Shown here: positions 27,241-36,602 of the stretch, one piece after another
Numbering within the stretch: the first letter of the stretch is position 1
Layout of the letters: each line of letters begins with the position of its first letter
Assembly: GCA_027346425.1 (NCBI GenBank)
Contig: DAIESF010000010.1
Coordinates: 1 to 39,518 of the forward strand
Reading direction: 5' to 3'
DNA length: 39,518 nucleotides
DNA from: Gemmatimonadota bacterium
GTDB lineage: Bacteria > Gemmatimonadota > Gemmatimonadetes > Gemmatimonadales > Gemmatimonadaceae
Program-made: the position numbers and the translations under genes
The notes under the pieces: generated by a model
Told to the model about the DNA's origin: nothing
Database searches by the model: none
What the model saw: only the letters and a program-made list of their open reading frames with translations

Positions 27241-28476
27241 ATGACCAGCACACTTGCCCCTGTCGCTGTCGCGCTCTTTCTGGCGACTACCGCGATTGCC
27301 AATGCCCAGCCGACCGTGCGGGCCTTCACCGGTGTGAGGCTCATCGACGGCACCGATCGCGCGCCGATCGCGAATGCAACGCTACTCGTGAAGGACGGAC
27401 GGGTGGTGGCTGCGGGACCCGACTCGGCGGTGACGATCCCGTCTGGCGCCGAGCGCGTGGCACTGGATGGCAAGACGGTGATTCCGGGACTGATCAACGC
27501 GCACGGACACGTGACCGGCGTCCGCGACCTTGCAACGTACGCGGCGTACGGTGTGACGACGGTGTACTCGCTCGGCGGCGAGCCGGCGGACGTCTTCGCG
27601 GCGCGCGCATCGCAAGACATGCCGTCGCTGGCGCGGTCGCGCGTCTTCGTCGCCGGGCCGGTGTTGACTCCCACCACGGCCGATGAAGCGCGCGCACAGG
27701 TGGCCGGCGTCGCCGCCCAGCGGGTGGACATCGCCAAGATTCGCGTGGACGACAACCTCGGCACGGCGCCGAAGATGCCCGCCGAGGCGTATCGCGCCGT
27801 GATGACCGAGTCGCATCGCCGCGGGTTGCGTGTGGCGGCACACCTCTTCTATCTGTCCGATGCCAAGCTGCTGCTCGAGGCCGGCGCCGACCTGGTGGCG
27901 CACAGCGTGCGTGACACCGACGTCGACGCGGCATTCATCGCCGCGCTCAAGTCGACGGGCGTTTGCGTGAGCCCGACGCTCATGCGCGAGGTCTCGGCGT
28001 TCGTGTACGAGTCGACGCCGGCGTGGTTCGACGATCCGCTCTTCCTCGCGCATGCCAACCGCGCGTGGATGGCGACCGTGTCGGACCCGGCACGGCAGGC
28101 GTCGGTGCGAGCGAGTGCGAGTGCGCAGCGATACAAGGCCGCGCTGGATGTCGCCAGCCGCAACCTGAAGCGCCTATCGGATGCCGGCGTGATGATCGCC
28201 ATGGGGACCGATACCGGGCCGGTGGGACGATTCCAGGGATACTTCGAGCTGATGGAACTCGAGCTGATGGTGAAGGCGGGGCTCACTCCTCGCCAGGCAT
28301 TGGCCGCCGCCACGCGCGACGCTGCGCGCTGCATGCAGCTCGATCGGGAACTCGGGACCCTCGAGCCGGGGAAGTGGGGCGACTTCGTCGTGCTCGACGC
28401 CGACCCGCTGGCGGACATCTCCAACGTGCGGCGGATCAACTCGGTCTGGATCGACGGGAATCGCGTCGTGCGCTGA
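27241..28476 (+). CDS. Amidohydrolase family protein, secreted
   Basis: MTSTLAPVAVALFLATTAIANAQ signal; KTVIPGLINAHGHVTGVRD; AHLFYLSDAKLLLEAGADLVAHSVRD; GTDTGPVG; ELGTLEPGKWGDFVVLDADPL. Confidence 0.92.
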   Translation: MTSTLAPVAVALFLATTAIANAQPTVRAFTGVRLIDGTDRAPIANATLLVKDGRVVAAGPDSAVTIPSGAERVALDGKTVIPGLINAHGHVTGVRDLATYAAYGVTTVYSLGGEPADVFAARASQDMPSLARSRVFVAGPVLTPTTADEARAQVAGVAAQRVDIAKIRVDDNLGTAPKMPAEAYRAVMTESHRRGLRVAAHLFYLSDAKLLLEAGADLVAHSVRDTDVDAAFIAALKSTGVCVSPTLMREVSAFVYESTPAWFDDPLFLAHANRAWMATVSDPARQASVRASASAQRYKAALDVASRNLKRLSDAGVMIAMGTDTGPVGRFQGYFELMELELMVKAGLTPRQALAAATRDAARCMQLDRELGTLEPGKWGDFVVLDADPLADISNVRRINSVWIDGNRVVR

Positions 28477-28506
28477 CCGGACGGCCACGGTTCCGCGCGC
28501 CCACCA

Positions 28507-30783
28507 GTGACCGCCCTCATTCCCCCATTCGTCCTGCTCGCCACCTTCACGGTGGCGATCTTCCTGAACGCCGCGCTCCTGTTCGCTGTGGAGCCGATGT
28601 TCACGAAGATGGTGCTTCCCTTGTTAGGCGGGGCGCCCGCGGTGTGGAACACCTGCCTCCTCTTCTACCAGGGGGCACTGCTGGCGGGATACCTGTATGC
28701 ACACGTGACGTCGCGGTGGCTCTCGGCCTCGCGGCAGGCGGCGCTCCATGTGGCGCTGCTCGCGACGTCGGTGGCGCTGCTTCCCATCACCCTGGCAGGG
28801 AGCCCCGCCCCGCCGACCGGGGGGACGGGGCCGGCGGTGACGTGGCTCCTGGCGCGCCTCGCGACGACGCTTGGCATCCCCTTCGTTCTGCTCGCCGCCG
28901 GCGCGCCAATGCTCCAACGATGGTTTGCAACTACGCGCCATCCACGGGCCGCCAATCCGTACTTCCTATACGTCGCCAGCAACGCGGGAAGCTTCGTGGC
29001 GCTCCTGGCCTATCCCACGCTGGTCGAGCCGACGCTGCGGTTGAGCGAGCAGAGCGAGCAATGGGCACGTGGCTACTGGGTGCTGATGGCGCTGGTGCTG
29101 GTGGCCGGTGGGGCGGCCTGGATGTGGCGGGCGGGCGGACGAGCGGGGCCCGGCGACTCGCACGCAGCGGCGGGCGATTCTCCCCCTGCTGGTGCAGCCC
29201 GTGATTCACGCGACGACGACGGGGCACTACCCCTCCCGACGATCGTCCCCACCCGTGCATGGCGCCTGCGCTGGGTCCTCCTCTCCTTCGCACCGTCGTC
29301 GCTCCTCCTCGGGGTCACCACCTTCCTTGGTACCGACATCGCCTCGGTTCCATTTCTCTGGGTGGTGCCGCTGGCGCTCTACCTCCTGACCTTCGTCCTC
29401 GTCTTCGCGCGTCGCCCGCTGCTCAACCGGCGGGTCGTCCTCGCCCTCGAGGTCGTCCTGGCCCTCACGCTCATCGTCGTCATCGGGGCCAACCCGGCGC
29501 GGCGGCTCACGGCGGTGGCAGCATTGCATCTGCTGACCTTCTTCGTGATGGCCATGGCCTGCCATCGCGAACTCGCCGATGCGCGCCCGCGCGCCGAGCA
29601 CCTCACGGAGTTCTACCTGTGGATGTCGCTCGGCGGGGTGCTGGGCGGGGTCTTCAACGTCCTCCTGGCTCCGGTGCTCTACGACCGCGTGCTCGAGTAT
29701 CCGCTGGCGATCATCGTCGCGCTCGGCCTGCGCCCAATGTGGAACTCGCGGACTCCTCCCCGGCGCGCCCTGTTCCTCGACGTCGCCCTGCCGCTGTTGC
29801 TCTTTGCGGTCGTGACCGTGGGGTATCATCTCCCCGCGCTCCCGGTCCGGTGGGGCGACTATGCCGTGTACGGTTACCTCGGCGCGTGCGCCGCCATCGC
29901 CGCCACCTTCTACAAACGCCCATTGCGCCTGGCGATGGGGGCGGCGGCCATCTACCTGGGCACCGACCTCGGGCTCCGCGCCGCGAACGACACCATCTTC
30001 CAGGGGCGTTCCTTCTTCGGCGTCTATCGCGTGCGCCGCTGGGAGAACTACGTCCTCCTGCAGCACGGGACCACCACCCACGGTGGGCAGAGCGTCGTCG
30101 CCAGCCGCAAGACGGACCCCCTCACCTACTACCATCGCGAAGGGCCGTTGGGAGACCTGTTCCGCTACGTCACCGACTCGGTCGGGGCGCGCTCCGTGGC
30201 CCTGGTGGGGCTCGGTGCCGGGACCACGGCCTGCTATTCGCGTCCGGGTGAGCAGTGGACGTACTACGAGATCGACCCGCTGGTCGTGGCCATCGCTCGC
30301 ACCCCCGCGCTCTTCACGTACCTGGCTGACTGCCAGCCAAACGTGCGCATCGTGATCGGCGACGCGCGTCTTTCCCTTGCCGCTGCCCCCGACTCCTCGT
30401 TCGACCTCATTACCCTCGACGCCTTCAGCTCCGATGCCATCCCGGTGCACCTGATGACCAGGGAGGCGCTGCAGCTGTATGCCCGAAAGCTCCGTCCCGG
30501 GGGAATCGTTGCCTTCCACATCAGCAATCGCTATCTGGACCTGCGACCGGTCCTCGTGGAGCTGGCGCGCGATGCGCACCTGGCTGGTGCCATGGTGGAT
30601 CGTGACGTGAACGCGGCGCAGAAAGCCAAGCTCTACTACGGGTCACGCTGGGTCGCGTTGGCCGCCAGCGCACACACCCTCGCCCCCCTCGTCCGGGGGG
30701 CCGGGTGGCAGGTGCTGTCGCCATCGGCCCCGGTCCGCGTCTGGACCGACGACTTCTCCGACGTGCTCGGCGTCATGAAGTAG
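28507..30783 (+). CDS. Membrane protein fused to spermidine-synthase-like methyltransferase-fold domain
   Basis: GTG start; N-terminal multi-TM region (AIFLNAALLFAVEPMFTKMVLPLLGGAPAVWNTCLLFYQGALLAGYLYAH); C-terminal VALVGLGAGTTACYSRPGEQWTYYEIDPLVVAIAR...ITLDAFSSDAIPVHLMTREAL. Confidence 0.88.
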   Translation: MTALIPPFVLLATFTVAIFLNAALLFAVEPMFTKMVLPLLGGAPAVWNTCLLFYQGALLAGYLYAHVTSRWLSASRQAALHVALLATSVALLPITLAGSPAPPTGGTGPAVTWLLARLATTLGIPFVLLAAGAPMLQRWFATTRHPRAANPYFLYVASNAGSFVALLAYPTLVEPTLRLSEQSEQWARGYWVLMALVLVAGGAAWMWRAGGRAGPGDSHAAAGDSPPAGAARDSRDDDGALPLPTIVPTRAWRLRWVLLSFAPSSLLLGVTTFLGTDIASVPFLWVVPLALYLLTFVLVFARRPLLNRRVVLALEVVLALTLIVVIGANPARRLTAVAALHLLTFFVMAMACHRELADARPRAEHLTEFYLWMSLGGVLGGVFNVLLAPVLYDRVLEYPLAIIVALGLRPMWNSRTPPRRALFLDVALPLLLFAVVTVGYHLPALPVRWGDYAVYGYLGACAAIAATFYKRPLRLAMGAAAIYLGTDLGLRAANDTIFQGRSFFGVYRVRRWENYVLLQHGTTTHGGQSVVASRKTDPLTYYHREGPLGDLFRYVTDSVGARSVALVGLGAGTTACYSRPGEQWTYYEIDPLVVAIARTPALFTYLADCQPNVRIVIGDARLSLAAAPDSSFDLITLDAFSSDAIPVHLMTREALQLYARKLRPGGIVAFHISNRYLDLRPVLVELARDAHLAGAMVDRDVNAAQKAKLYYGSRWVALAASAHTLAPLVRGAGWQVLSPSAPVRVWTDDFSDVLGVMK

Positions 30784-30889
30784 ACGTGACGACCGGCGCC
30801 GAGGGATTGCATTCCCCTCATTAACGCGCAGTACAGGTGCCCGGTGATTGACTTCCTCGAGTGCTGGCGCGTCGAAATCCGGGATGGGT

Positions 30890-30924
30890 GGGGGTACTCC
30901 CTGCGGGCCAAGGGGAGTTCCCCC
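30890..30924. promoter_or_regulatory. Imperfect hairpin upstream of the first PAP2 gene
   Basis: GGGGGTACTCCC-N11-GGGAGTTCCCCC, 12-bp stem with one mismatch. Confidence 0.3.
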
Positions 30925-30970
30925 CTCGCGCGTGGCTCAGTCCCGTGCGACGTTAGCGCCGCGTTTTCCG

Positions 30971-31849
30971 ATGCAATCTCGACTTTACCACGCTCCGGGA
31001 GGATTCGTGCGCCATCTGCTGCTCGCGGCACTTGCTGGAAGTCATGTGTTGTGTGCGCAGGTGCTCGAGGCGCAGGTCGCATCGGGGGCGAGCTTCACGT
31101 CGGCCCCTCCGGCCACCGACAGTGCCCGTCAGCTGCACGCTGCACTGCCCCCGCTCGCGTCGGCCCAGCCGGCGGGGGTGATTGTGCCCGGGATGCCGAT
31201 GGCGCACGTCGTGTCGGTCACGCGCACGGCGCCACATTTCGTGCGGCTCACGGCCGCTGCGGTCGGGGTGTCGGCGGTCGTGTCGCTGGCTGACGAACCG
31301 ATCATGCGCCAGATCGCCCGCCTTCGCAGCCCGGACGGCGCGATGCAGAAGTCGTCGAACGTGGTGGCCGCCTCGCTGGGTTCGGCATTGCCGTTGTCGT
31401 TAGGTGCGGTGATGTGGGCCGGCGGCGCCATGGCCGGCAACGACTTCGTGCAGCACGTGGGGGTCGAGTCCACCCAGGCAGTCCTCCTCAGCGGGGCCCT
31501 CACCATCGGGATCAAGGGGCTCGTCGGGCGCTCGCGCCCCAATGCCAGCCCCGATGATCCGGACCAGTACTATCCCGGGGGCGGATTCCGTGACGCCAGC
31601 CGGGCCTCGTTTCCCTCGGGGCATACCAGCTCGGCCTTCGCCGTCGCCACCGTGTTGTCGAAGGAGATGTCGGCGCGCTATCCCGCCCATCGCTGGCTCA
31701 TTCGCGCCGCACTCTACGGCGCCGCCGGATCGGTCGGTCTCGCTCGCATGTACCAGAATGCCCACTGGCCCAGCGATGTGGTCACCGGCGCAGCGCTGGG
31801 GACGTTGAGCGGGTTGCAGTCGCTCTCCTGGCATCGCGGAAGCCGATAG
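30971..31849 (+). CDS. Phosphatase PAP2 family protein
   Basis: Signature KGLVGRSRP (KX6RP), FPSGHTSSAF, ARMYQNAHWPSDVVTG. Confidence 0.92.
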   Translation: MQSRLYHAPGGFVRHLLLAALAGSHVLCAQVLEAQVASGASFTSAPPATDSARQLHAALPPLASAQPAGVIVPGMPMAHVVSVTRTAPHFVRLTAAAVGVSAVVSLADEPIMRQIARLRSPDGAMQKSSNVVAASLGSALPLSLGAVMWAGGAMAGNDFVQHVGVESTQAVLLSGALTIGIKGLVGRSRPNASPDDPDQYYPGGGFRDASRASFPSGHTSSAFAVATVLSKEMSARYPAHRWLIRAALYGAAGSVGLARMYQNAHWPSDVVTGAALGTLSGLQSLSWHRGSR

Positions 31850-31909
31850 GAAGCACTCCCGCCCGGAGGGGGTCACCACGTGGCGAACGGTGCGCGTTAG
31901 CTTCGAGAC

Positions 31910-33007
31910 ATGCTTCCGCTGAGACACGGGGTTACGGTCGTGGCTGCCTGGGCGGTCACCGGTCTGGGTGCCGGCGCCACGCGCGCCGGGGCACAGGCGC
32001 CGCCGCCACCGGATTCGCTCTCGCGATTCGAGCGCACCGTGCGAGGCGACGACGGGGGAGCGAACGCTGGAGTCGCCGCGCCGCGCCTGCGCTCTGCGAC
32101 CAATGTGCGCGGGGCCACGCAGCGCTTCGAACTGGGGACGCACGGGACGTTCGAATACCGCCGTCCCGTACGCCTGCGCGCCGTGCGCGAAATTCCGGCG
32201 ACCGTCGTCGGGACGCTGGTCCTCGGCGTCCAGCCGCAGACTCTCCCCGAGTGGGGAGCAGCCGCCGTGAGTTCGCTCGCCCTCTACGCCGCCGACGACT
32301 ACCTGCTGGACAAGACGCGGATGCTGGCCCGGCACCTCGGCCTTCCGCCTAATCACCCGTCGATCAACCTGCGCTTCGCCGGGATGAAGCTCCCCATCCC
32401 CTCGACGCTGGGCTCGGCGCTCTACTTCCTTGGCGACGGGTCAGCGGATCTCCTGGTGGCCGGCGGCTTCATGGTCCACGGATTCCGCAAGGACGACAAC
32501 CGGGCGCGAACCACGGCGAGTGAGATCACCTCCGGGCTCGTCTCGCTTGGCGTGTACACGCAACTCCTCAAGCGCTCGTTCGGGCGCCAGACGCCGAACG
32601 AAGCCACCGGGCCACGGGGGCGCTGGCGCCCATTTCCCGCCATGGGCGATTACAACGCCAACGTCCCGGCGTATGACGCGATGCCCTCCGGGCACATGGC
32701 GGCGGCGATGTCGACGGTGGAGATCATCGCCCTCAACTACCCCGAAAAGCGGTTCGTCCGCCCGTTAGGCTACTCACTCATGACCGTGCTCGGCTTCGCC
32801 ATGGTCAACAACGGGGTGCACTGGGCGAGCGACTACCCGCTGGCGCTGATGATTGGCGGCGGGGTGGCGCGAGTGACGGTGGCGCGCGGGCGCGCGCAGG
32901 TGCAAGAGGAGGTCGGCGCGGCGGCGGGGCGCCCCAACCGCGGTTTCACCTGGTCCCCCCTCATCTCCCCGAGGGCGGTGGGGGTGACGCTCGGGCTCCC
33001 CTACTGA
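31910..33007 (+). CDS. PAP2 superfamily protein with degenerate catalytic motifs
   Basis: KRSFGRQTPNEAT, MPSGHMAAAMSTVEI, AMVNNGVHWASDYPLALMIGGGVA; N-terminal signal-like region. Confidence 0.85.
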   Translation: MLPLRHGVTVVAAWAVTGLGAGATRAGAQAPPPPDSLSRFERTVRGDDGGANAGVAAPRLRSATNVRGATQRFELGTHGTFEYRRPVRLRAVREIPATVVGTLVLGVQPQTLPEWGAAAVSSLALYAADDYLLDKTRMLARHLGLPPNHPSINLRFAGMKLPIPSTLGSALYFLGDGSADLLVAGGFMVHGFRKDDNRARTTASEITSGLVSLGVYTQLLKRSFGRQTPNEATGPRGRWRPFPAMGDYNANVPAYDAMPSGHMAAAMSTVEIIALNYPEKRFVRPLGYSLMTVLGFAMVNNGVHWASDYPLALMIGGGVARVTVARGRAQVQEEVGAAAGRPNRGFTWSPLISPRAVGVTLGLPY

Positions 33008-33052
33008 GAGGGCCTTTCGGGACGATTCCGCGCTGCCCCGCCTCGAACACTC

Positions 33053-33076
33053 AGGGGCCCCGGAACCGGAGCCCCT
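33053..33076. terminator. Imperfect hairpin between convergent genes
   Basis: AGGGGCCCCGG-AA-CCGGAGCCCCT, stem with one mismatch, just after the stop of the minus-strand DUF3108 gene. Confidence 0.5.
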
Positions 33077-33079
33077 TCG

Positions 33080-33895
33080 TCAACGCAGCGGGCTCCCTGC
33101 GGTGAACTCCTTCAACTGCAACGAGATGGTCCCGAAGATGACGTGCGTCTCCATGCGCACCATCAGCCGGCGATCGTCGTCCGTGAACCAGATCTCGGCG
33201 CGCCCATTCTTGGAGAAGACCCCCTTCGACTTGATGATCGGCTTGACCACGATCGTCTGGAACGTCCCGGCGGGGACGGTCAGCCTTTCCCTGCGGGCGG
33301 CGATGACGGTTACCGGATTGCGGTCGGGGATGAAGTAGCGGTTGTAGTCGTACGTGCGTCCGACCTCGAGGGGTTGGTTGCGCACGAAGTAGATGAACGC
33401 CCCTTCGTCGAGCGGGCTCTCGACCGTCGGGCGTTCGGGCTTTTTGTCCTCCCGGTAGACCCCGCGCTCCGGCATGATCTCGTAGACCTTCGTTCGCTCG
33501 CGCTTCCCCTCGACCGTCGCTTGGCGATGGCGGAGTGAATTGAAGGTCTCGACGTCGATCCAGCTCTCCAGGACGTCGTGGACGCGGTAGCCGGGAATCC
33601 CGCCCTCGATCTCCAGCTTGGTGTGCCAGACATTGCGGCCCCGGACGGTGTCGAGCCCGACGACCTCCATGCGGGCGGTCCCGACGTTGAACATCCCGTA
33701 TTTGACGTCGTAGACCATCGATTCCCCCATGCCGAATACGGGGGAGCGAGATGCCGTGATTCCCTGCGCGCCGAGGAGTGCCTCGGGGGCGAGGGGTGCT
33801 ACGGATAGCGCCCCCGCGGCGATCGCCCCCGCCGCCATGAGGGCGCGGAGGTGGGAGGCAGCGGGAGCACGTTGGGCGCGATAAACGAGCGACAT
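33080..33895 (-). CDS. DUF3108 domain-containing protein, secreted
   Basis: VFGMGESMVYDVKYGMFNVGTARMEVVGLDTVRGRNVWHTKLEIEGG...VPAGTFQTIVVKPIIKSKGVFSKNGRAEIWFTDDDRRLMVRMET. Confidence 0.88.
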   Translation of the reverse strand: MSLVYRAQRAPAASHLRALMAAGAIAAGALSVAPLAPEALLGAQGITASRSPVFGMGESMVYDVKYGMFNVGTARMEVVGLDTVRGRNVWHTKLEIEGGIPGYRVHDVLESWIDVETFNSLRHRQATVEGKRERTKVYEIMPERGVYREDKKPERPTVESPLDEGAFIYFVRNQPLEVGRTYDYNRYFIPDRNPVTVIAARRERLTVPAGTFQTIVVKPIIKSKGVFSKNGRAEIWFTDDDRRLMVRMETHVIFGTISLQLKEFTAGSPLR

Positions 33896-34007
33896 GCGGT
33901 TCCTGAGGTATCGGTAAGGCGATCTTAACGCTTACTCCCCTCTCCCCGTTACAGTTCCCGGCGCACAGTATTGCGCGACCTTCCCACCCCCTCAGCGCAG
34001 CAGATTC

Positions 34008-35711
34008 ATGCCAATCCAGAACAGGGCGAACAAGACATACGACGTCTGTATCGTCGGCTCCGGGGCCGGCGGCGGGATGACCGCTTACATGCTGACCCAA
34101 GCCGGGGCCGATGTGGTCGTGCTCGAAGCCGGTGGGTGGTGGGACAACACGAAAGACAGCAAGATGCTGGCGTGGCCGTACGACACACCGCGGCGGGGGG
34201 CGTCGACGAAGGAGCGCCCCTTTGGCGAGTTCGACGCCTGCGTCGGCGGGTGGCAGGTGGAGGGGGAGCCGTACACCAAGGCGGCCGGGACGCAGTTCGA
34301 CTGGTGGCGGGCGCGCATGTTGGGGGGGCGGACCAACCACTGGGGGCGCATCTCGCTCCGGTTCGGCCCCGACGACTTTCGCCGGAAGAGCATCGACGGG
34401 TTGGGCGACAACTGGCCGATTTCGTACAACGACGTCAAGCCGTATTACGACCGCGTCGACCGCCTGATCGGGATCTTCGGGTCGCGCGAGAACCTCCCCA
34501 ACCACCCGGACGGCGAGTTTCAGCCGGCGCCCAAGCCGCGATGCTACGAGCTCGCCATAAAGCGCGCCTCCGACAAGCTGGGGATCTGGTGCATCCCGTC
34601 GCGTCTCTCGATCATCACCCGGTCGATCAACGGGCGCTCGCCCTGCCACTACTGCGGGCAGTGCAACCGCGGGTGCGCGGTCAACGCCAACTTCTCGTCA
34701 CCCAACGTCCTGCTCTTCCCGGCGCAGCGCACGGGGAAGTTGACGATCATCACCGACGCCATGGCCCACGAGGTGACGACCGACGCGCGCGGGCAGGCCA
34801 CCGGGGTGCAGTACATCGACAAGAAGACGGGGAAGGACACGCGGGTGAACGCGCGCGTCGTGGTGCTCGCGGCCAGCGCCTGCGAGAGCGCGCGCATCCT
34901 CCTCAACTCCAAGTCGTCGCGCCATCCGCACGGGCTCGCCAACTCGTCGGGCGTGGTGGGAAAGTACCTCACCGACACCACCGGGACCGACGTCGCCGGC
35001 TTCATCCCGAGCATGATGAAGCAGGTCCCGCACAACTGCGACGGCGTGGGGGGCGGGCACATCTACATGCCGTGGTGGATCGACAACAAGAAGCTCGACT
35101 TCCCGCGCGGTTACCACATCGAGACGTGGGGAGGGCTCGGGCAGCCGTCGTACGGGTTCGGCGGGGGGATCGCGACGATGCCGGGCTCCATTGGCGGCGG
35201 CTACGGCAAGGCGCTCAAGGATGACTATCGGCGTTACTACGGCTCGGTGGTCGGCTTCAGCGGCCGCGGTGAGATGATCCCCAACGACAAGTCGTACTGC
35301 GAACTCGACCCCACGGTGAAGGACAAGTGGGGGATCCCGGTGCTGCGCTTCCACTGGGAGTGGGGCGACGCCGAGTACAAGCAGGTCAAGCACATGCAGG
35401 AGACCTTCCGCGCCATCATCAAGGAGATGGGGGGCGAGCCGTTAGGCGACATGCCGGGGCGCGACAAGGGGTACGGGATCGCCAACGGCGGCGCCATCAT
35501 CCACGTGCTCGGGTGCGTGCGCATGGGGACGAACGCGCGGAACTCGGCGCTCAACGCTCAGTGCCAGGCGTGGGACTGCAAGAATCTGTTTGTCGCCGAC
35601 GGTGGGCCCTTCGTTTCGCAGGCCGACAAGAACCCGACTTGGACCATCCTCGCGCTCGCGATGCGGACGAGCGAGTACATCATTGCACAGCGGAAGGTGG
35701 GGGCGCTATGA
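34008..35711 (+). CDS. GMC family oxidoreductase
   Basis: YDVCIVGSGAGGGMTAYMLTQAGADVVVLEAG; MLGGRTNHWGRISLRF; CGQCNRGCAVNANFSSPNVLL; HVLGCVRMG; LFVADGGPFVSQADKNPTWTILALAMRTSEYI. Confidence 0.93.
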   Translation: MPIQNRANKTYDVCIVGSGAGGGMTAYMLTQAGADVVVLEAGGWWDNTKDSKMLAWPYDTPRRGASTKERPFGEFDACVGGWQVEGEPYTKAAGTQFDWWRARMLGGRTNHWGRISLRFGPDDFRRKSIDGLGDNWPISYNDVKPYYDRVDRLIGIFGSRENLPNHPDGEFQPAPKPRCYELAIKRASDKLGIWCIPSRLSIITRSINGRSPCHYCGQCNRGCAVNANFSSPNVLLFPAQRTGKLTIITDAMAHEVTTDARGQATGVQYIDKKTGKDTRVNARVVVLAASACESARILLNSKSSRHPHGLANSSGVVGKYLTDTTGTDVAGFIPSMMKQVPHNCDGVGGGHIYMPWWIDNKKLDFPRGYHIETWGGLGQPSYGFGGGIATMPGSIGGGYGKALKDDYRRYYGSVVGFSGRGEMIPNDKSYCELDPTVKDKWGIPVLRFHWEWGDAEYKQVKHMQETFRAIIKEMGGEPLGDMPGRDKGYGIANGGAIIHVLGCVRMGTNARNSALNAQCQAWDCKNLFVADGGPFVSQADKNPTWTILALAMRTSEYIIAQRKVGAL

Positions 35712-36391
35712 GGGCAGAGGACGAGAAGATAAGAGGACGAGAAGACGAGAGGGTGCCGGTGGTGGGTGGTGGCGAGGGAGTGGACGCCACTTCGTCCACT
35801 CGTCGTGATGTCGTGCGCATGCTGGTGGCGGCGCCACTGGCGGCGCTTGCCATCTCGCTGGAGGATGTCGAGCGCGCGTCGGCGTCGGCGGCGAATGTGT
35901 TGCAGGGGGCGCAGCAGCGGGGGCAGGCGTTCCGGCCCAAATTCTTCACCGCCGGGGAGTGGCGGACGGTGCGCACGCTGGCCGACCTGGTCATTCCGCG
36001 CGACGCACGCTCGGGGAGCGCGACCGACGCTGGTGTCCCCGAGTTCATGGACTTCATCATGATGGCGTATCCCGACATGCAGCAGCCGATGCGTGAGGGG
36101 CTGGCATGGATGGACGCACAGGCGAAGGCGCGCTTCGGGAAGGTGTTCGTTGCCGCGGCTGCCACGCAGCAGACGAAGCTCCTCGACGACATCGCCTATC
36201 CAAAGAAGGCGACGTCGGCGATGAAGCCGGGGGTCGAGTTCTTCACGCGCTTCCGGAACCTGACGGCATCGGGATTCTGGTCGAGCCGGATCGGCATCGC
36301 CGACCTGCAGTACATGGGGAACAGTCCGCAGGCCGCCTGGAACGGGTGTCCGCCAGCTGCATTGGCCAAGCTCGGGGTGAAGTACTCCTGA
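35708..36391 (+). CDS. Gluconate 2-dehydrogenase subunit 3 family protein with internal Tat-like signal
   Basis: Overlaps the GMC gene stop by ATGA; STRRDVVRMLVAAPLAALAISLEDVERASA; FFTAGEWRTVRTLADLVIPRDARSGSATDAGVPEFMDFIM. Confidence 0.82.
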   Translation: MRAEDEKIRGREDERVPVVGGGEGVDATSSTRRDVVRMLVAAPLAALAISLEDVERASASAANVLQGAQQRGQAFRPKFFTAGEWRTVRTLADLVIPRDARSGSATDAGVPEFMDFIMMAYPDMQQPMREGLAWMDAQAKARFGKVFVAAAATQQTKLLDDIAYPKKATSAMKPGVEFFTRFRNLTASGFWSSRIGIADLQYMGNSPQAAWNGCPPAALAKLGVKYS

Positions 36392-36602
36392 CAGGGCGGG
36401 GGGCCGGCGGGGGCTTATCGGGAAGGGGCGACACCGGAAGGATGACGCGAGATGGGCCTTCGGTGCGACGGCGAGTGGCGTCCGGCCACCGGGCACTCCT
36501 TCTGTCGCGCCCGGTGGCGAACGGGTCGCTGGAACGGGTATGTTCGCAGGTGATGCGTGGTGGCCACGGCGCATCACCCGTCCCGAACTCACTCGCCTTC
36601 GC

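Noticed and set aside
29227-30579. 450-aa minus-strand ORF antisense to the spermidine-synthase-like gene
   Set aside because: Low-complexity Gly/Glu/Arg/Asp composition typical of a shadow frame.
33051-34649. 532-aa minus-strand ORF spanning DUF3108 and GMC genes
   Set aside because: Crosses two well-supported genes on both strands; low-complexity Arg/Pro-rich translation.
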